Part shown: positions 25,187 to 33,817 of the stretch, one piece after another | Position numbering within the stretch: position 1 is the first letter of the stretch | Layout of the letters: the number at the start of each line of letters is the position of its first letter | Assembly (NCBI RefSeq): GCF_009909185.1 | Contig: NZ_JAAAMV010000026.1 | Span: 107,625 to 171,624, forward strand | Length of the DNA stretch: 64,000 bases | Source: Paenibacillus glycinis | Lineage (GTDB): Bacteria; Bacillota; Bacilli; Paenibacillales; Paenibacillaceae | Direction: 5' to 3' | The notes under the pieces: model-generated | The model's database searches: none | Told to the model about the DNA's origin: nothing | What the model saw: the letters and a program-made list of their open reading frames with translations, nothing else | Program-made: the position numbers and the translations under genes

Positions 25187-26122
25187 ATGAACGTGCTGGA
25201 TATACGCGGACTGACCAAGAAATTCGGCGATTTCGTCGCGGTGGACAACATTTCGTTCAAGGTGGGCGAGGGCGAGATCTTCGGATTCCTCGGCGCGAAC
25301 GGGGCGGGCAAGAGCACGACGATCAACATGATCTGTTCGCTGCTGCAGCCGTCGGGCGGCGAGATTCGCATCCTGGACCGGGATATCAAAACCCAGAGCC
25401 GGTTTGCCAAGCAAAGCCTGGGCATCGTGCCGCAGGATCTGGCTATCTACGAGGACATGACGGCTTACGAGAACGTGAGTTTTTTTGCCGGGCTGTACGG
25501 TCTGCGCGGCGGGCAGCTGAAAGAACGCACGGAGGAAGCGCTCGCGTTCGTCGGGCTCGGCGACAAGGCGAAGAGCTTCCCGAAGACCTTCTCCGGCGGG
25601 ATGAAGCGCCGCCTCAATATCGCCTGCGCCATCGCGCACAAGCCGAAGCTCATCATCATGGACGAACCGACCGTCGGCATCGATCCGCAGTCGCGCAATT
25701 ACATCCTGGCGTCGGTCCGGAAGCTGAACGAATCGGGCTGCACGATCATCTATACGAGCCACTACATGGAGGAAGTCGAGGAGATCTGCTCGCGCATCGC
25801 CATCGTGGACCATGGCAAAATCATCGCCGAGGGCACGAAGGAGCAGCTGACGGCGACGGTTACGGACGTGAAGGACATCGTGATCGAGCTGAAGACCGCG
25901 ACCGGCGGCGAAGCCGAGCGTCTGACCGGCCTTCCCGGGGTACGCAAGGCCTCTCAGGAAGAGAACGTCATTCGCATCCATAGCGACGCATCCGTCGATA
26001 ACCTGAACCGCATCCTGAAGCGGCTGATGGAGGGCGATTCGGAGATCCGCGCGGTCGAGGAGCGGGAGCCGAACCTGGAGATGGTATTCCTGACGCTGAC
26101 GGGCCGCAATTTAAGAGATTAA
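25187..26122 (+). CDS. ABC-2 exporter ATP-binding protein (LnrL-like)
   Basis: 311 residues. Walker A GANGAGKST (36-44), signature FSGGMKRRL near 141-149, Walker B LIIMDEPTVGID near 162-173 and the switch histidine in YTSHYMEEVE are complete. The C-terminal 80 residues after the nucleotide-binding domain form the extension usual in DrrA/NatA/LnrL-type drug exporters. It works with the two permeases that follow. The ribosome binding site before the ATG is weak. The order regulator, kinase, ATPase, permease, permease parallels the linearmycin-resistance system. Confidence 0.93.
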   Translation: MNVLDIRGLTKKFGDFVAVDNISFKVGEGEIFGFLGANGAGKSTTINMICSLLQPSGGEIRILDRDIKTQSRFAKQSLGIVPQDLAIYEDMTAYENVSFFAGLYGLRGGQLKERTEEALAFVGLGDKAKSFPKTFSGGMKRRLNIACAIAHKPKLIIMDEPTVGIDPQSRNYILASVRKLNESGCTIIYTSHYMEEVEEICSRIAIVDHGKIIAEGTKEQLTATVTDVKDIVIELKTATGGEAERLTGLPGVRKASQEENVIRIHSDASVDNLNRILKRLMEGDSEIRAVEEREPNLEMVFLTLTGRNLRD

Positions 26123-26149
26123 GAGGCGGGAAAGGAAGGAGGTACGCGC

Positions 26150-27268
26150 ATGATTACATGGCTCATAACGGTCAAAGAAATCAAGCAGCATTTTCGCGAT
26201 TTTCGAACGTTCATCTTTCTGCTCGGGTTTCCGATCGTGCTCATGCTCATCTTGGGCATTACGTTAACCAACGCCTTCAGCAGCGAGATGCAGCTGAACG
26301 ACATCAAGGTATTGGTCCGCGATTCGAGCAGCGCGGGGTTATCGGAGGCGTTCAAGGCGTTCGAGAAGGAGCTCGGCGCTACGGGCATCGCGTTCGAGCA
26401 GCTGAAGCCGGGCGAGGACGGACGCAAGGCGATCGAAGACAATCGATACACGGCTTACGTCGAGGTGTCCGACGCCGGCATGTCGCAGTACGGCAGCAGC
26501 AGAAGCGCGATCGAAAGCAATATCGTGCAGGGCATGCTGAGCACGTTCGCGGACAAATACAACGCGGCGGCGGCCGTGACGCGGGACGGCGACCCGTCCA
26601 AAGCCGAGCTCGTATTCGCGAACGCCGGGAGCGGCGATTACGTGAAGGAGCTTTCCATTGCCGCCGACCGTTCGCCGGGCTCGATGGATTATTACGCGAT
26701 GGCGATGACGGTCATGGTCGGCTTATGGGGCGCCATGTCCGTCGGGGGACTGATTCGCTCGGAGATCGTCAGGGGAACGGGCATCCGGCTGCTGTCCGCG
26801 CCGATCCGGCGCGGCGAGATCTACGTCGGCAAAGTTCTGGGCAACGTCGTGGCCAATACGCTCTGCATTCTGGCCATCGTCTTCTTCAGCAAGTGGGTGT
26901 TCAACGCCTATTGGGGCGCGCATCTCCCGGTCGTCTTCGCGGTCCTCGTCTCGGAGGTCATCATGGCGACAAGCTTCGGCATCGCGGCCAACGAATTGGT
27001 CAAAGGCGGAGGCGGGCGCGCGCTGGTCATGCTGGTCGTGCAGCTGACTTCGTTCATCGGGGGCGCCTACTTCCCCGTCGACGATTCGGGCGTCATGGGA
27101 CTCGTCTCGTGGCTGTCGCCGATCCGATGGGGCAACGAGGCGTTGACCAACATCGTGTACGGCTGCAATCTGGCGGCCGCTTGGCCGGCGATCGGGCTGT
27201 ATCTCGGCGCGGCGCTGCTGCTGCTGCTCGCGACGGCAAGCATGCGCCGGAATAAGGAGGGCTTCTGA
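26150..27268 (+). CDS. ABC-2 exporter permease (LnrM-like)
   Basis: 372 residues. One N-terminal membrane helix (about 18-38) is followed by a large outside domain (40-175), then five helices to the C-terminus, the standard ABC2_membrane_3 layout. The conserved RGTGIRLLSAPIRRGEIYVGKVLGN loop near 206-230 contacts the ATPase. AAGGAGG lies nine bases before the ATG at 26150. Its 3' end supplies the ribosome binding site of the next permease. Confidence 0.92.
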   Translation: MITWLITVKEIKQHFRDFRTFIFLLGFPIVLMLILGITLTNAFSSEMQLNDIKVLVRDSSSAGLSEAFKAFEKELGATGIAFEQLKPGEDGRKAIEDNRYTAYVEVSDAGMSQYGSSRSAIESNIVQGMLSTFADKYNAAAAVTRDGDPSKAELVFANAGSGDYVKELSIAADRSPGSMDYYAMAMTVMVGLWGAMSVGGLIRSEIVRGTGIRLLSAPIRRGEIYVGKVLGNVVANTLCILAIVFFSKWVFNAYWGAHLPVVFAVLVSEVIMATSFGIAANELVKGGGGRALVMLVVQLTSFIGGAYFPVDDSGVMGLVSWLSPIRWGNEALTNIVYGCNLAAAWPAIGLYLGAALLLLLATASMRRNKEGF

Positions 27269-27269
27269 T

Positions 27270-28421
27270 ATGCGGAAGGAATTATGGTTTCTCGTGCGGA
27301 CGACGTTGCGGCGGATATTCCGGAATCGATCCAATTGGCTCATCTATCTCGGACTTCCGGTCGCCGGCGTCGTGCTGGCAACGGTGCTGTACGGGTCGAC
27401 CGGGCAGCCCGATCTTCAGGTCGGCATCGTCAACGGCGACGGCAATGCCCGGGTGGCGGCGGATACCGTGCAATTCCTGGGCAAGCTGGATCATGTCAAG
27501 TTCGCGAACGTCACGGAGAGCGAGCTTCGGGAGCAGCTGGCAGACGGCAAGCTGGACACCGGACTGATCCTGTCGGCGGGCTACTCCGACAGCGTCATGG
27601 CGGGCAAGCCGGACCATATCGCGCTGCACTCCGTCAAAGGCGCGACCGTGACCGCGTATTTCAAATCCATGCTGTCCAGCTACGTCGACAACGTCAGCGC
27701 CATGGCGCGGATCGCGAACGGCGATACCGCGACATTCGACCGCCTCTACGGGCAATACAGCGGCGCAGGCTTCAAGCTGACGGCGCAATCGGTCAACGAT
27801 ACGTCCAACACGAAAGAAATGTCCACCCAGTCGATCGGCTTCCTCCTCATGTTCATGCTGACGTCGGCAGGCAGCCTGTCGGAGCTGATTCTCAAAAACC
27901 GGGAGAACCGGACTTACTTCCGCATCGTGTCATCCCCGATCTCGGCGAAGGTATACGTGCTCTCGAATATAATCGTGAATCTGATCGTCATGGCGGGCCA
28001 GATTCTCATCGCGCTCTTCTTCATGCGGGTCGTCTTCCACTTGAGCGCGGGCGTGCCGTTCGCAACCATGTTCGGCCTGCTGGCACTGTTCGCCCTCGTG
28101 GCGGTAAGCCTGTCCCTCGCGGTCGTCTCGTTCGCCAAAAGCTCGAGCGCGGCAGGCGCCATGCAGAACTTTATCGTGACGCCGAGCTGCCTCGTGGCCG
28201 GCTGCTTCTTCCCGGCGTCCGTGATGCCGGAATTCATGCAGCGCGTCTCCGATTTTCTGCCGCAAAGCTGGCTGCTGGCCGCGCTCGGCAAGCTGCAGGC
28301 GAACGGCGGACTGGCCGATATCGGGCTGAATTTCGCGGTGCTGCTCGCGTTCGCGGCCGTGTTCTTCCTGATCGCGGTCTACAAGTTCGGACGCAGCGAC
28401 GATACGCGGAATTTCGTGTAG
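27270..28421 (+). CDS. ABC-2 exporter permease (LnrN-like)
   Basis: 383 residues with the same plan as the upstream permease: a membrane helix at about 22-42, an outside domain to about residue 190, then five helices. The coupling loop RENRTYFRIVSSPISAKVYV near 211-230 is conserved. It starts one base after the previous stop, with AAGGAGGG inside the previous gene. The two permeases are paralogous and should form a heterodimer. A terminator follows at 28465. Confidence 0.92.
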   Translation: MRKELWFLVRTTLRRIFRNRSNWLIYLGLPVAGVVLATVLYGSTGQPDLQVGIVNGDGNARVAADTVQFLGKLDHVKFANVTESELREQLADGKLDTGLILSAGYSDSVMAGKPDHIALHSVKGATVTAYFKSMLSSYVDNVSAMARIANGDTATFDRLYGQYSGAGFKLTAQSVNDTSNTKEMSTQSIGFLLMFMLTSAGSLSELILKNRENRTYFRIVSSPISAKVYVLSNIIVNLIVMAGQILIALFFMRVVFHLSAGVPFATMFGLLALFALVAVSLSLAVVSFAKSSSAAGAMQNFIVTPSCLVAGCFFPASVMPEFMQRVSDFLPQSWLLAALGKLQANGGLADIGLNFAVLLAFAAVFFLIAVYKFGRSDDTRNFV

Positions 28422-28464
28422 CATCGAAACGGACGGCGACGTGCCGCCGCCATCGTTCAATGAA

Positions 28465-28493
28465 GGCTCCTGCTTCAAGCGGGAGCCCTTTTT
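28465..28493 (+). terminator. Intrinsic terminator of the exporter operon
   Basis: GGCTCC (28465-28470) and inner bases pair with the GGGAGCC arm (28481-28487), followed by a T-run to 28493. No gene is seen from here to 28756. Confidence 0.75.
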
Positions 28494-28678
28494 GCCTGTT
28501 AACTGCGGCGATGCGGCCCCTGTCACCTGGCAGCGGCGCAGGGCGCGACCTTTCGGCGGCGGCGCCGTTCAAGATTGGACGTGTCGCGATACCGCGGCGC
28601 TCGTCCGCGCTCCGCTCCAAAGCCGGGAAACTCCGAGCCGCTTGGGCGATCCGGCGCAGCTAAGCTAAAATGTTGCCA

Positions 28679-28708
28679 GCATAGCCCGCCCCCGTTCGGC
28701 TAACGCTA
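28679..28708 (+). promoter_or_regulatory. Candidate sigma-G-type promoter of the spore lipoprotein gene
   Basis: GCATA (28679-28683) and AACGCTA (28702-28708) are 18 bases apart, the spacing and form expected for forespore sigma-G (GMATR-N18-CATNMTA), though two -10 bases differ. YhcN-type genes are forespore-expressed in Bacillus. Confidence 0.35.
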
Positions 28709-28756
28709 CATATGGGCCGCATCGTTACGGTCAATGATGAAACGGAGGATGAGAGG

Positions 28757-30268
28757 ATGCAGCGAAAGTGGGCAATGCTTGCAGCCGGGGCGATGTTATC
28801 CACAATGCTTACGGGCTGTATGGAAAATCACGGCGAGCTTGGCAATCGCAACATTCGTGGCAACAGCGTCTCGTACGACATGAACGGCAACCGGATTTTG
28901 AATACCCGCTTTGCCAACGATCAAATGAACGAGATGAACCGCGTCGACGGCCATCGGCTGAACAGCAACAACCTGGTGGGCTTGCACAAAAACTATCGCT
29001 TGGAAATGAGCGAAGCGATGGCCGATCGCATCTCGGGCATCAAAGGCGTGGGCAAAGCCTATGTCATGCTGACCGACGACAACGCGTACGTGGCCGTGTC
29101 GCTCAAGGACGACGCCGGGAAAAAGGGCGCAAACGCGATGAGCCTGTCCGCGCCGGCGCCGATCGGCAGGACGCAGCAGGCTTACATGCGGCCGTATAAC
29201 ATGAAGTCGACCAACGCGCATGCGCTGAATACGCACCGAACGCGGGCAAGCTCGATCGCGACGCCGAACATGCATCTTGCCAGCACGAAGAACACGTACG
29301 GCATGAACGGCATGATCGGGACGAGCAGCACCTACGGCACGAACGGCATGTACGGGACGAGCGGCACGAGCATGTATGGAACCGCAGGGGCGAAAGGCCC
29401 GCATATGAAATCGCAGGGGCTGGCCAACGGCAAGCAAAGCAGCTCCTTCCACAACGTATCGAACGGCATGAAGAACATGTCGCTCGGCATGAACGCCAAC
29501 AGCTACTTGCGCGGACCGTCGAAAAACTATGTCAGCAGCAACCGCAATAATATCAACGGCCTGACGACCCGTCATCCCAACGGCATAACGAATATGTCCA
29601 GGAATACGGCGAGAGGGCTGAATAATTTATCCACGGATGTAACCGGCACGACCAACCTGTCCCGCACGATGAATAGAGGAACGAATGCCCTCTACAGGGA
29701 CGCGAGCGACGTCACCCGAGGCACGGCGAACCTGGGCCGGGACGCGGCCAGGGGCACGATGGATCTGGGGCGGGATGTTTCCCGGGGCATGCGCGATTTG
29801 GCCAGAGGCACCGGCGACGTGCTTCGCGGCGCCGTCAATCTGCCGCGCGACGTGGCCAGAGGCACGGTAGACCTTGGCCGCGATGTCGCCAGGGGCACGA
29901 CGGATCTCGGCAGAGACGTCGCCAGAGGCACGACGGACGTAACCCGCGACACCGCGAGAGGCATGTCGAGCTTGTCCACGGGCATGCCGAGAGGCGCGGA
30001 CGGCATGACTCGGACGGTCATGCCGTATGCCGCCGGCCGGATGGCCGCAGACAGCGACGTGACAACGGCGATGAAGGCGCAAATCGCGAGCGAAGTCAAG
30101 AAAATGTCGCCGTCGATCAAAAACGTCTACGTGTCGGCCAATCCCGACTTCGTCGACCGCATGGGCGCTTACATGGCGGACGTGAAGGCAGGCCATCCGA
30201 TTCAAGGCTTCATCGCGGAATTCAACGCCATGGTCGACCGGATCTTCCCGACCCGATCCCGGCCGTAA
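28757..30268 (+). CDS. YhcN/YlaJ-family sporulation lipoprotein with long repetitive insert
   Basis: 503 residues. The signal peptide ends in the lipobox LTGC with Cys21, so the protein is lipid-anchored on the outside of the membrane. Residues about 60-125 (RLEMSEAMADRISGIKGVGKAYVMLTDDNAYVAV) and 425-500 (TTAMKAQIASEVKKMSPSIKNVYVSANPDFVDRM) are the two halves of the YhcN/YlaJ fold known from germination-related spore lipoproteins. Between them lies about 300 residues of low complexity: a Met/Asn/Gly/Thr-rich part (NGMIGTSSTYGTNGMYG) and 11-residue repeats of the type RGTTDLGRDVA (321-411). Usual family members are 150-250 residues, so the insert is unusual. Start ATG 28757 with GAGAGG ahead. 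Confidence 0.88.
   Translation: MQRKWAMLAAGAMLSTMLTGCMENHGELGNRNIRGNSVSYDMNGNRILNTRFANDQMNEMNRVDGHRLNSNNLVGLHKNYRLEMSEAMADRISGIKGVGKAYVMLTDDNAYVAVSLKDDAGKKGANAMSLSAPAPIGRTQQAYMRPYNMKSTNAHALNTHRTRASSIATPNMHLASTKNTYGMNGMIGTSSTYGTNGMYGTSGTSMYGTAGAKGPHMKSQGLANGKQSSSFHNVSNGMKNMSLGMNANSYLRGPSKNYVSSNRNNINGLTTRHPNGITNMSRNTARGLNNLSTDVTGTTNLSRTMNRGTNALYRDASDVTRGTANLGRDAARGTMDLGRDVSRGMRDLARGTGDVLRGAVNLPRDVARGTVDLGRDVARGTTDLGRDVARGTTDVTRDTARGMSSLSTGMPRGADGMTRTVMPYAAGRMAADSDVTTAMKAQIASEVKKMSPSIKNVYVSANPDFVDRMGAYMADVKAGHPIQGFIAEFNAMVDRIFPTRSRP
29717..29989 (+). repeat. 33-bp repeat coding for 11-residue RGTxDLGRDVA units
   Basis: Eight units at residues 321-331, 332-342, 343-353, 357-367, 368-378, 379-389, 390-400 and 401-411, with one three-residue insertion (DVL, 354-356). 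Positions 1-3 are almost always Arg-Gly-Thr/Met/Ala and position 8 is Arg. The 11-residue period recalls LEA-type and other right-handed amphipathic helices. Confidence 0.85.
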
Positions 30269-30308
30269 TGTCGGCGAGCGGCATCATTTCTTAAGATGAT
30301 CCAATAAC

Positions 30309-30351
30309 GGGCAGCCGATTCATGGTTTCAGCATGAATTCGGCTGCCTGTT
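30309..30351. terminator. Long hairpin between convergent genes
   Basis: A stem of about 16 bp (GGGCAGCCGA and following, pairing with CATGAATTCGGCTGCC) sits between the lipoprotein and AraC genes. The T-run is poor on both strands, so termination efficiency is uncertain. Confidence 0.55.
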
Positions 30352-30406
30352 TCATCTTGCTTCGCCGGACGCGTTCCGACTCGTCGAATCGTTTGCTTGT
30401 CGGCAG

Positions 30407-31252
30407 TCAGTCCGTCACCATCGAAGAACAGAACTGGCTGAAGCTCGCGCCCATCTTCTTCTTGAACATCCTCCCGAACGTATGCACGTCGGCGTAACCG
30501 ACTTGGCCGGCGATTTCGCCGATCGACATATTCGTTTGGATGCCGAGTTCCTTGGCGCGCTCGATGCGGACGCGCGTCAAATATTCGAACGGCGTCATGC
30601 CGAAGGCTTTCCGAAATTTCAAAATAATGTAATTGCGGCTGAGGCCGGATAATTCCTCGAGCTCGCGATGCCGGATGTCGCGATCGAAGTTGTCCGCGAT
30701 GTAGTTGCGGATCAGCACCATTTTCGTTTTGATTTTCTGTTGGCCGCGGGTCTGCGCTTCCTGCTCCTGCTTCCAGTTCGCGACCTCGCTCAGGATCTGC
30801 ATCAATAGCCCTTGGCACAAGGCATGGTGCGCCAATCCGGGCTGGTGGTAATGCGTGATGAGCTGCGTAAGTAATTTCTCGACGTCATGGCCGGCATAAT
30901 TGCCGAGGTACCGGTCCGGGCCGAGCAGCTGTTCCACGGGATATGGGATATCCCCGAAATCGAACAGGATGGAGATGCAGATGTACTTCTCTTCGGGGAA
31001 CGTGCGCACTTCATGCACCTGCGCAGGCGAATGGTAAATCAAATCCCCGCGTCTCGTCAGGATGACCCTTCCTTCGATCTCGTATTCGGCCGCGCCTTCG
31101 ACGACGTATTGGAATTGATAGCTCGAGAGCACCCGGCTCGAGATGCCCCATAACCGCGGCGCATGGAACAAATGGGCAAGCGTGACATACGGCGGATGAA
31201 AATACAGATTCGCCGCGTGCTCCGGCAGCGGTACGAGGCCGGCTCCCGACAT
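30407..31252 (-). CDS. AraC-family transcriptional regulator
   Basis: 281 residues: N-terminal cupin-like sensor (about 1-170, with YQFQYVVEGAAEYEIEGR and DLIYHSPAQVHEVRTFP) and C-terminal double helix-turn-helix (about 180-275, RDIRHRELEELSGLSRNYIILKFRKAFGM, and IGEIAGQVGYADVHTFGRMFKKKMG). The start at ATG 31252 follows AAAAGGAGG; the longer frame to 31303 does not have one. It is divergent from the PhyH-type dioxygenase gene, so control of that gene is likely, with a sugar-like or small ligand. Confidence 0.9.
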   Translation of the reverse strand: MSGAGLVPLPEHAANLYFHPPYVTLAHLFHAPRLWGISSRVLSSYQFQYVVEGAAEYEIEGRVILTRRGDLIYHSPAQVHEVRTFPEEKYICISILFDFGDIPYPVEQLLGPDRYLGNYAGHDVEKLLTQLITHYHQPGLAHHALCQGLLMQILSEVANWKQEQEAQTRGQQKIKTKMVLIRNYIADNFDRDIRHRELEELSGLSRNYIILKFRKAFGMTPFEYLTRVRIERAKELGIQTNMSIGEIAGQVGYADVHTFGRMFKKKMGASFSQFCSSMVTD

Positions 31253-31366
31253 GATCGCCAACCTCCTTTTATGCGATATTCCTGTGTATGTATACGTTCT
31301 CACAGCTGTGTGATAGAAGCAACCTCTTTGTTACTTTCGGCTAAATACAAAGCCGCGCGCGCTCGT

Positions 31367-31372
31367 TATACT
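31367..31372 (+). promoter_or_regulatory. -10 box of the dioxygenase gene, activator-type
   Basis: TATACT, with only a poor -35 match (AATACA, 17 bases upstream). A weak -35 box beside a divergent AraC gene fits activator-dependent transcription. Confidence 0.4.
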
Positions 31373-31414
31373 TACGAATATGAAGGTAATATTCGAGGCA
31401 AGGGAGCGATTGCA

Positions 31415-32329
31415 ATGGGGTCGACGGATGCGGATATTTTGGTGGCGGACGCGCGTGCGCAGGATTGCATCACGGAGGAACAGGCGCAATATTTCTTGGA
31501 TAACGGCTTTCTGGTGATCCGCGGCGCGTTGGCCGGCGAGGAGCTGGCGACGGTGCAGCGGGAGATGCGCGCGCTCTACGACAAGGGAGCGGCAGGGGTG
31601 GAGAACGATCCGGATTTTATGTACGGCATCGGTGTGAAATCAGGCCAACCGGTTCTGCGGCGCATCGAATACGTCATTGACAAGAGCGACCCCATGAAGG
31701 CGCTGCTCGGCCATCCGTTCATTCTGCGCTCGGTCGAGAAGCTTCAAGGGCGCAATTTCATCCCGACCTGGGATTCCATGGTCCTGAAGGCGCCGGACGA
31801 GGGCGTTATCGTCCCGTGGCACCGCGATGCGGCCGTCCCGGAGGGCTGCACGGACGCGCGCCCGATCTTCAATGTCGATTTTTACTTGGACGAGGCTGAC
31901 TTGTCGACCTGCCTCTGGGTCATCCCGGGCAGCAACAAATGGACGAAGGCCGAATCGAACGCGCGCTGCGCCCGGCCCGGCTTCACGACGGAGGACGCCG
32001 TTCCGGTGCCGATGCGGCCCGGCGACGTGATCTTCCACAACATCGAGGTGCTGCACGGCTCGCCCGCGGGCGACGGGAATCCGCTGCGCCGAACCGTCTA
32101 CTACGAATTCCGTCCCGGGGAGATCGAAGCGGGGTTCGGACCGCACACGCTGGAGTATCTGACGCGGAAGCAGCATGTGCTGCTGGATTGCATCGAGCGG
32201 CGCAAAGCCGCCGCTTACGCGCAGTACGAGACGCCGTTCCGCTACCGGCCGCAGGGCGCGTTCGCGGTGCATGCGCCGATGCGGCCGGAGCAGTACCGGT
32301 ATCCGCATGAAGCCTATTGGCGAAGATAG
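31415..32329 (+). CDS. Phytanoyl-CoA dioxygenase (PhyH)-family Fe(II)/2-oxoglutarate oxygenase
   Basis: 304 residues. The iron-binding facial triad is visible: H136 and D138 in PWHRDAAV and H214 in EVLHGSPAG. The 2-oxoglutarate-binding arginine is probably in PLRRTVYYEF, 12-15 residues later. The family hydroxylates small molecules or natural products in the cytoplasm; the substrate is unknown. Start ATG 31415 follows AAGGGAG; upstream codons in the longer frame run through the divergent promoter region. Probably regulated by the adjacent AraC protein. Confidence 0.9.
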   Translation: MGSTDADILVADARAQDCITEEQAQYFLDNGFLVIRGALAGEELATVQREMRALYDKGAAGVENDPDFMYGIGVKSGQPVLRRIEYVIDKSDPMKALLGHPFILRSVEKLQGRNFIPTWDSMVLKAPDEGVIVPWHRDAAVPEGCTDARPIFNVDFYLDEADLSTCLWVIPGSNKWTKAESNARCARPGFTTEDAVPVPMRPGDVIFHNIEVLHGSPAGDGNPLRRTVYYEFRPGEIEAGFGPHTLEYLTRKQHVLLDCIERRKAAAYAQYETPFRYRPQGAFAVHAPMRPEQYRYPHEAYWRR

Positions 32330-32344
32330 CCTGCATCCCGTTCC

Positions 32345-32377
32345 GACCGCGATCCCGGAGGGATCGCGGTCCTTTTT
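32345..32377 (+). terminator. Intrinsic terminator after the dioxygenase gene
   Basis: GACCGCGATCCC (32345-32356) pairs perfectly with GGGATCGCGGTC (32360-32371), then CTTTTT. Confidence 0.85.
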
Positions 32378-32426
32378 GTGCGCGTCCGGCATAGGCTGCA
32401 GGTAACCGGAAGCCGCCGCAAGACGT

Positions 32427-32479
32427 CAAAAAACCTTCTGGCACCAATTCCGTCCGAGAACGGAATTACTGCGAGAAGG
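32427..32479 (-). terminator. Intrinsic terminator of gerE
   Basis: On the minus strand AGAAGG-type arms (32474-32479 with 32434-32439) enclose a second stem (AATTCCGT/ACGGAATT) and run into six or more T. Confidence 0.8.
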
Positions 32480-32507
32480 CTGAGCAAGGTATGCGGTGAG
32501 CAGGAAG

Positions 32508-32729
32508 TCAAATTTTTAATTCCCCAAGCTTTATAAGCTCGACAACCGCTTGTGAACGACCTTTAACGTTCAACTTTTGCATGACGTTGGAAATGTGGTT
32601 TCGAACGGTTTTCTCGCTGATGAACAGCTGCTGAGCAATATCTCTAGTCGTTTTATCCTGTACCAGCAGCTCGAAAACCTCGCGTTCACGATGAGTTAAT
32701 AAGAACTTGCTCTTCTGGTCGCTACCCAT
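32508..32729 (-). CDS. gerE: Spore transcription factor GerE
   Basis: 73 residues (77 if the GTG at 32741 is used), essentially one LuxR-type helix-turn-helix domain. It is strikingly similar to Bacillus subtilis GerE: LLTHREREVFELLVQDKTT, then AQQLFISEKTVRNHISN and VKGRSQAVVELIKLGEL. GerE is the last mother-cell regulator, acting with sigma-K to turn on late spore coat and crust genes. The start is ambiguous: GTG 32741 touches the AAGGAGG site, and ATG 32729 is about 13 bases away. A sigma-K-like promoter lies upstream, as expected. Confidence 0.95.
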   Translation of the reverse strand: MGSDQKSKFLLTHREREVFELLVQDKTTRDIAQQLFISEKTVRNHISNVMQKLNVKGRSQAVVELIKLGELKI

Positions 32730-32794
32730 TAATTTTGTCACCCCTCCTTGCTCGGGTTTTTATGGTTTAACAAGGTTAAGGGATACAGTCAAAG

Positions 32795-32822
32795 TATCAT
32801 ATGAAAGGGCAAATGCTGTGGT
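32795..32822 (-). promoter_or_regulatory. Sigma-K-type promoter of gerE
   Basis: Read on the minus strand: AC (32822-32821), a 17-base spacer, then CATATGATA (32803-32795), a full match to AC-N16/17-CATANNNTA. In Bacillus subtilis gerE is transcribed by sigma-K. The rest of 32823-33074 shows no gene that I can support. Confidence 0.65.
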
Positions 32823-33074
32823 GCGGTTATCTGTAAAAATGGGCGGGTATTTGCCGCGCGGGGGCATTTGGAGGCGAACAAGCGCACGTTCATGCGACAG
32901 CGCGCGGGAAGGCGCCGAACTCGCGGCGAGATTCAAGGACGGCTAATGCCGGGGAAGGAAGAGGAGGAGCGGCGCCGCGCAGGGACGGGAAAGACCGGTC
33001 CCCGCAGGCCGCCGCGGATGGAAGACAAACTGTCGCAACCTCACGAATTCCAAGTAACGAGAGGATGAACGCCG

Positions 33075-33725
33075 ATGAAATTTTTCCTGGACACCGCGAA
33101 CGTGGACGAAATCAAACGGGTCGCCCGGCTCGGGCTGGTCGACGGCATCACGACGAATCCGTCGCTGATCGCGAAGGAAGGACGCGACTTCAAGGAGGTC
33201 ATTCAGGAGATCTGCTCCGTCGTCGCTGGCCCGGTCAGCGCCGAGGTCATCGGCACGAAGGCCGAGGACATGCTGCGGGAAGCCTACGAGCTGGCGCAGT
33301 GGGCGCCGAACGTCGTCGTCAAGCTGCCGATGACCGAGGATGGCCTGTACGCGTGCAACGAGCTTTCCCGCAAGGGCATCCGGACCAACGTCACCTTGGT
33401 CTTCTCCGCCGCCCAGGGCTTGATGGCGGCCAAGGCCGGCGCGACGTACGTCAGCCCGTTCATCGGCCGTCTCGACGACATCGCCGCGGACGGCATGCGG
33501 CTCGTGCGCGATCTGAAGACGATTCTCGACAACTACGGCTTCGTGACGGAGATCATCTCCGCGAGCATCCGGGGCATCGGCCACGTGGAGCAGGCCGCGC
33601 TGGCCGGCGCGCATATCGCGACGATACCGGACAGCCTGCTGCCGGCGCTGTGGAAGCATCCGCTGACGGATGCCGGCATCGAGAAGTTCCTGAGCGACTG
33701 GAACAAGGCGCAGGCAAAGCAATAG
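33075..33725 (+). CDS. tal: Transaldolase (TalC/FSA family, transaldolase subtype)
   Basis: 216-residue class I aldolase of the small decameric family, in the non-oxidative pentose phosphate pathway. The Schiff-base lysine is K83 in VVVKLPMT; D6 and N28 (FLDTANV, TTNPSL) are also conserved. At the two positions that separate the subtypes it has Glu57 (VSAEVIG) and Phe in SPFIGRLDD, which are transaldolase residues; fructose-6-phosphate aldolases have Gln and Tyr there. GAGAGG lies before the ATG. Single-gene unit with its own terminator. Confidence 0.93.
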   Translation: MKFFLDTANVDEIKRVARLGLVDGITTNPSLIAKEGRDFKEVIQEICSVVAGPVSAEVIGTKAEDMLREAYELAQWAPNVVVKLPMTEDGLYACNELSRKGIRTNVTLVFSAAQGLMAAKAGATYVSPFIGRLDDIAADGMRLVRDLKTILDNYGFVTEIISASIRGIGHVEQAALAGAHIATIPDSLLPALWKHPLTDAGIEKFLSDWNKAQAKQ

Positions 33726-33744
33726 CCGGACAGCCGCAACGGCA

Positions 33745-33800
33745 AAAAGGACGCGATCGCGAATCAGGCATTGCAGCCTAATCCGCGAAAGCGTCCTTTT
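33745..33800. terminator. Terminator between tal and the convergent TetR gene
   Basis: AAAAGGACGC (33745-33754) pairs with GCGTCCTTTT (33791-33800), with an inner CGCG/CGCG pair. The A- and T-rich ends allow both directions. Confidence 0.75.
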
Positions 33801-33817
33801 CGTATGACTGGATTTTA

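Noticed and set aside
32707..32946. 79-residue forward frame upstream of the transaldolase gene
   Set aside because: No ribosome binding site, no recognisable sequence, and it overlaps the gerE promoter and start.
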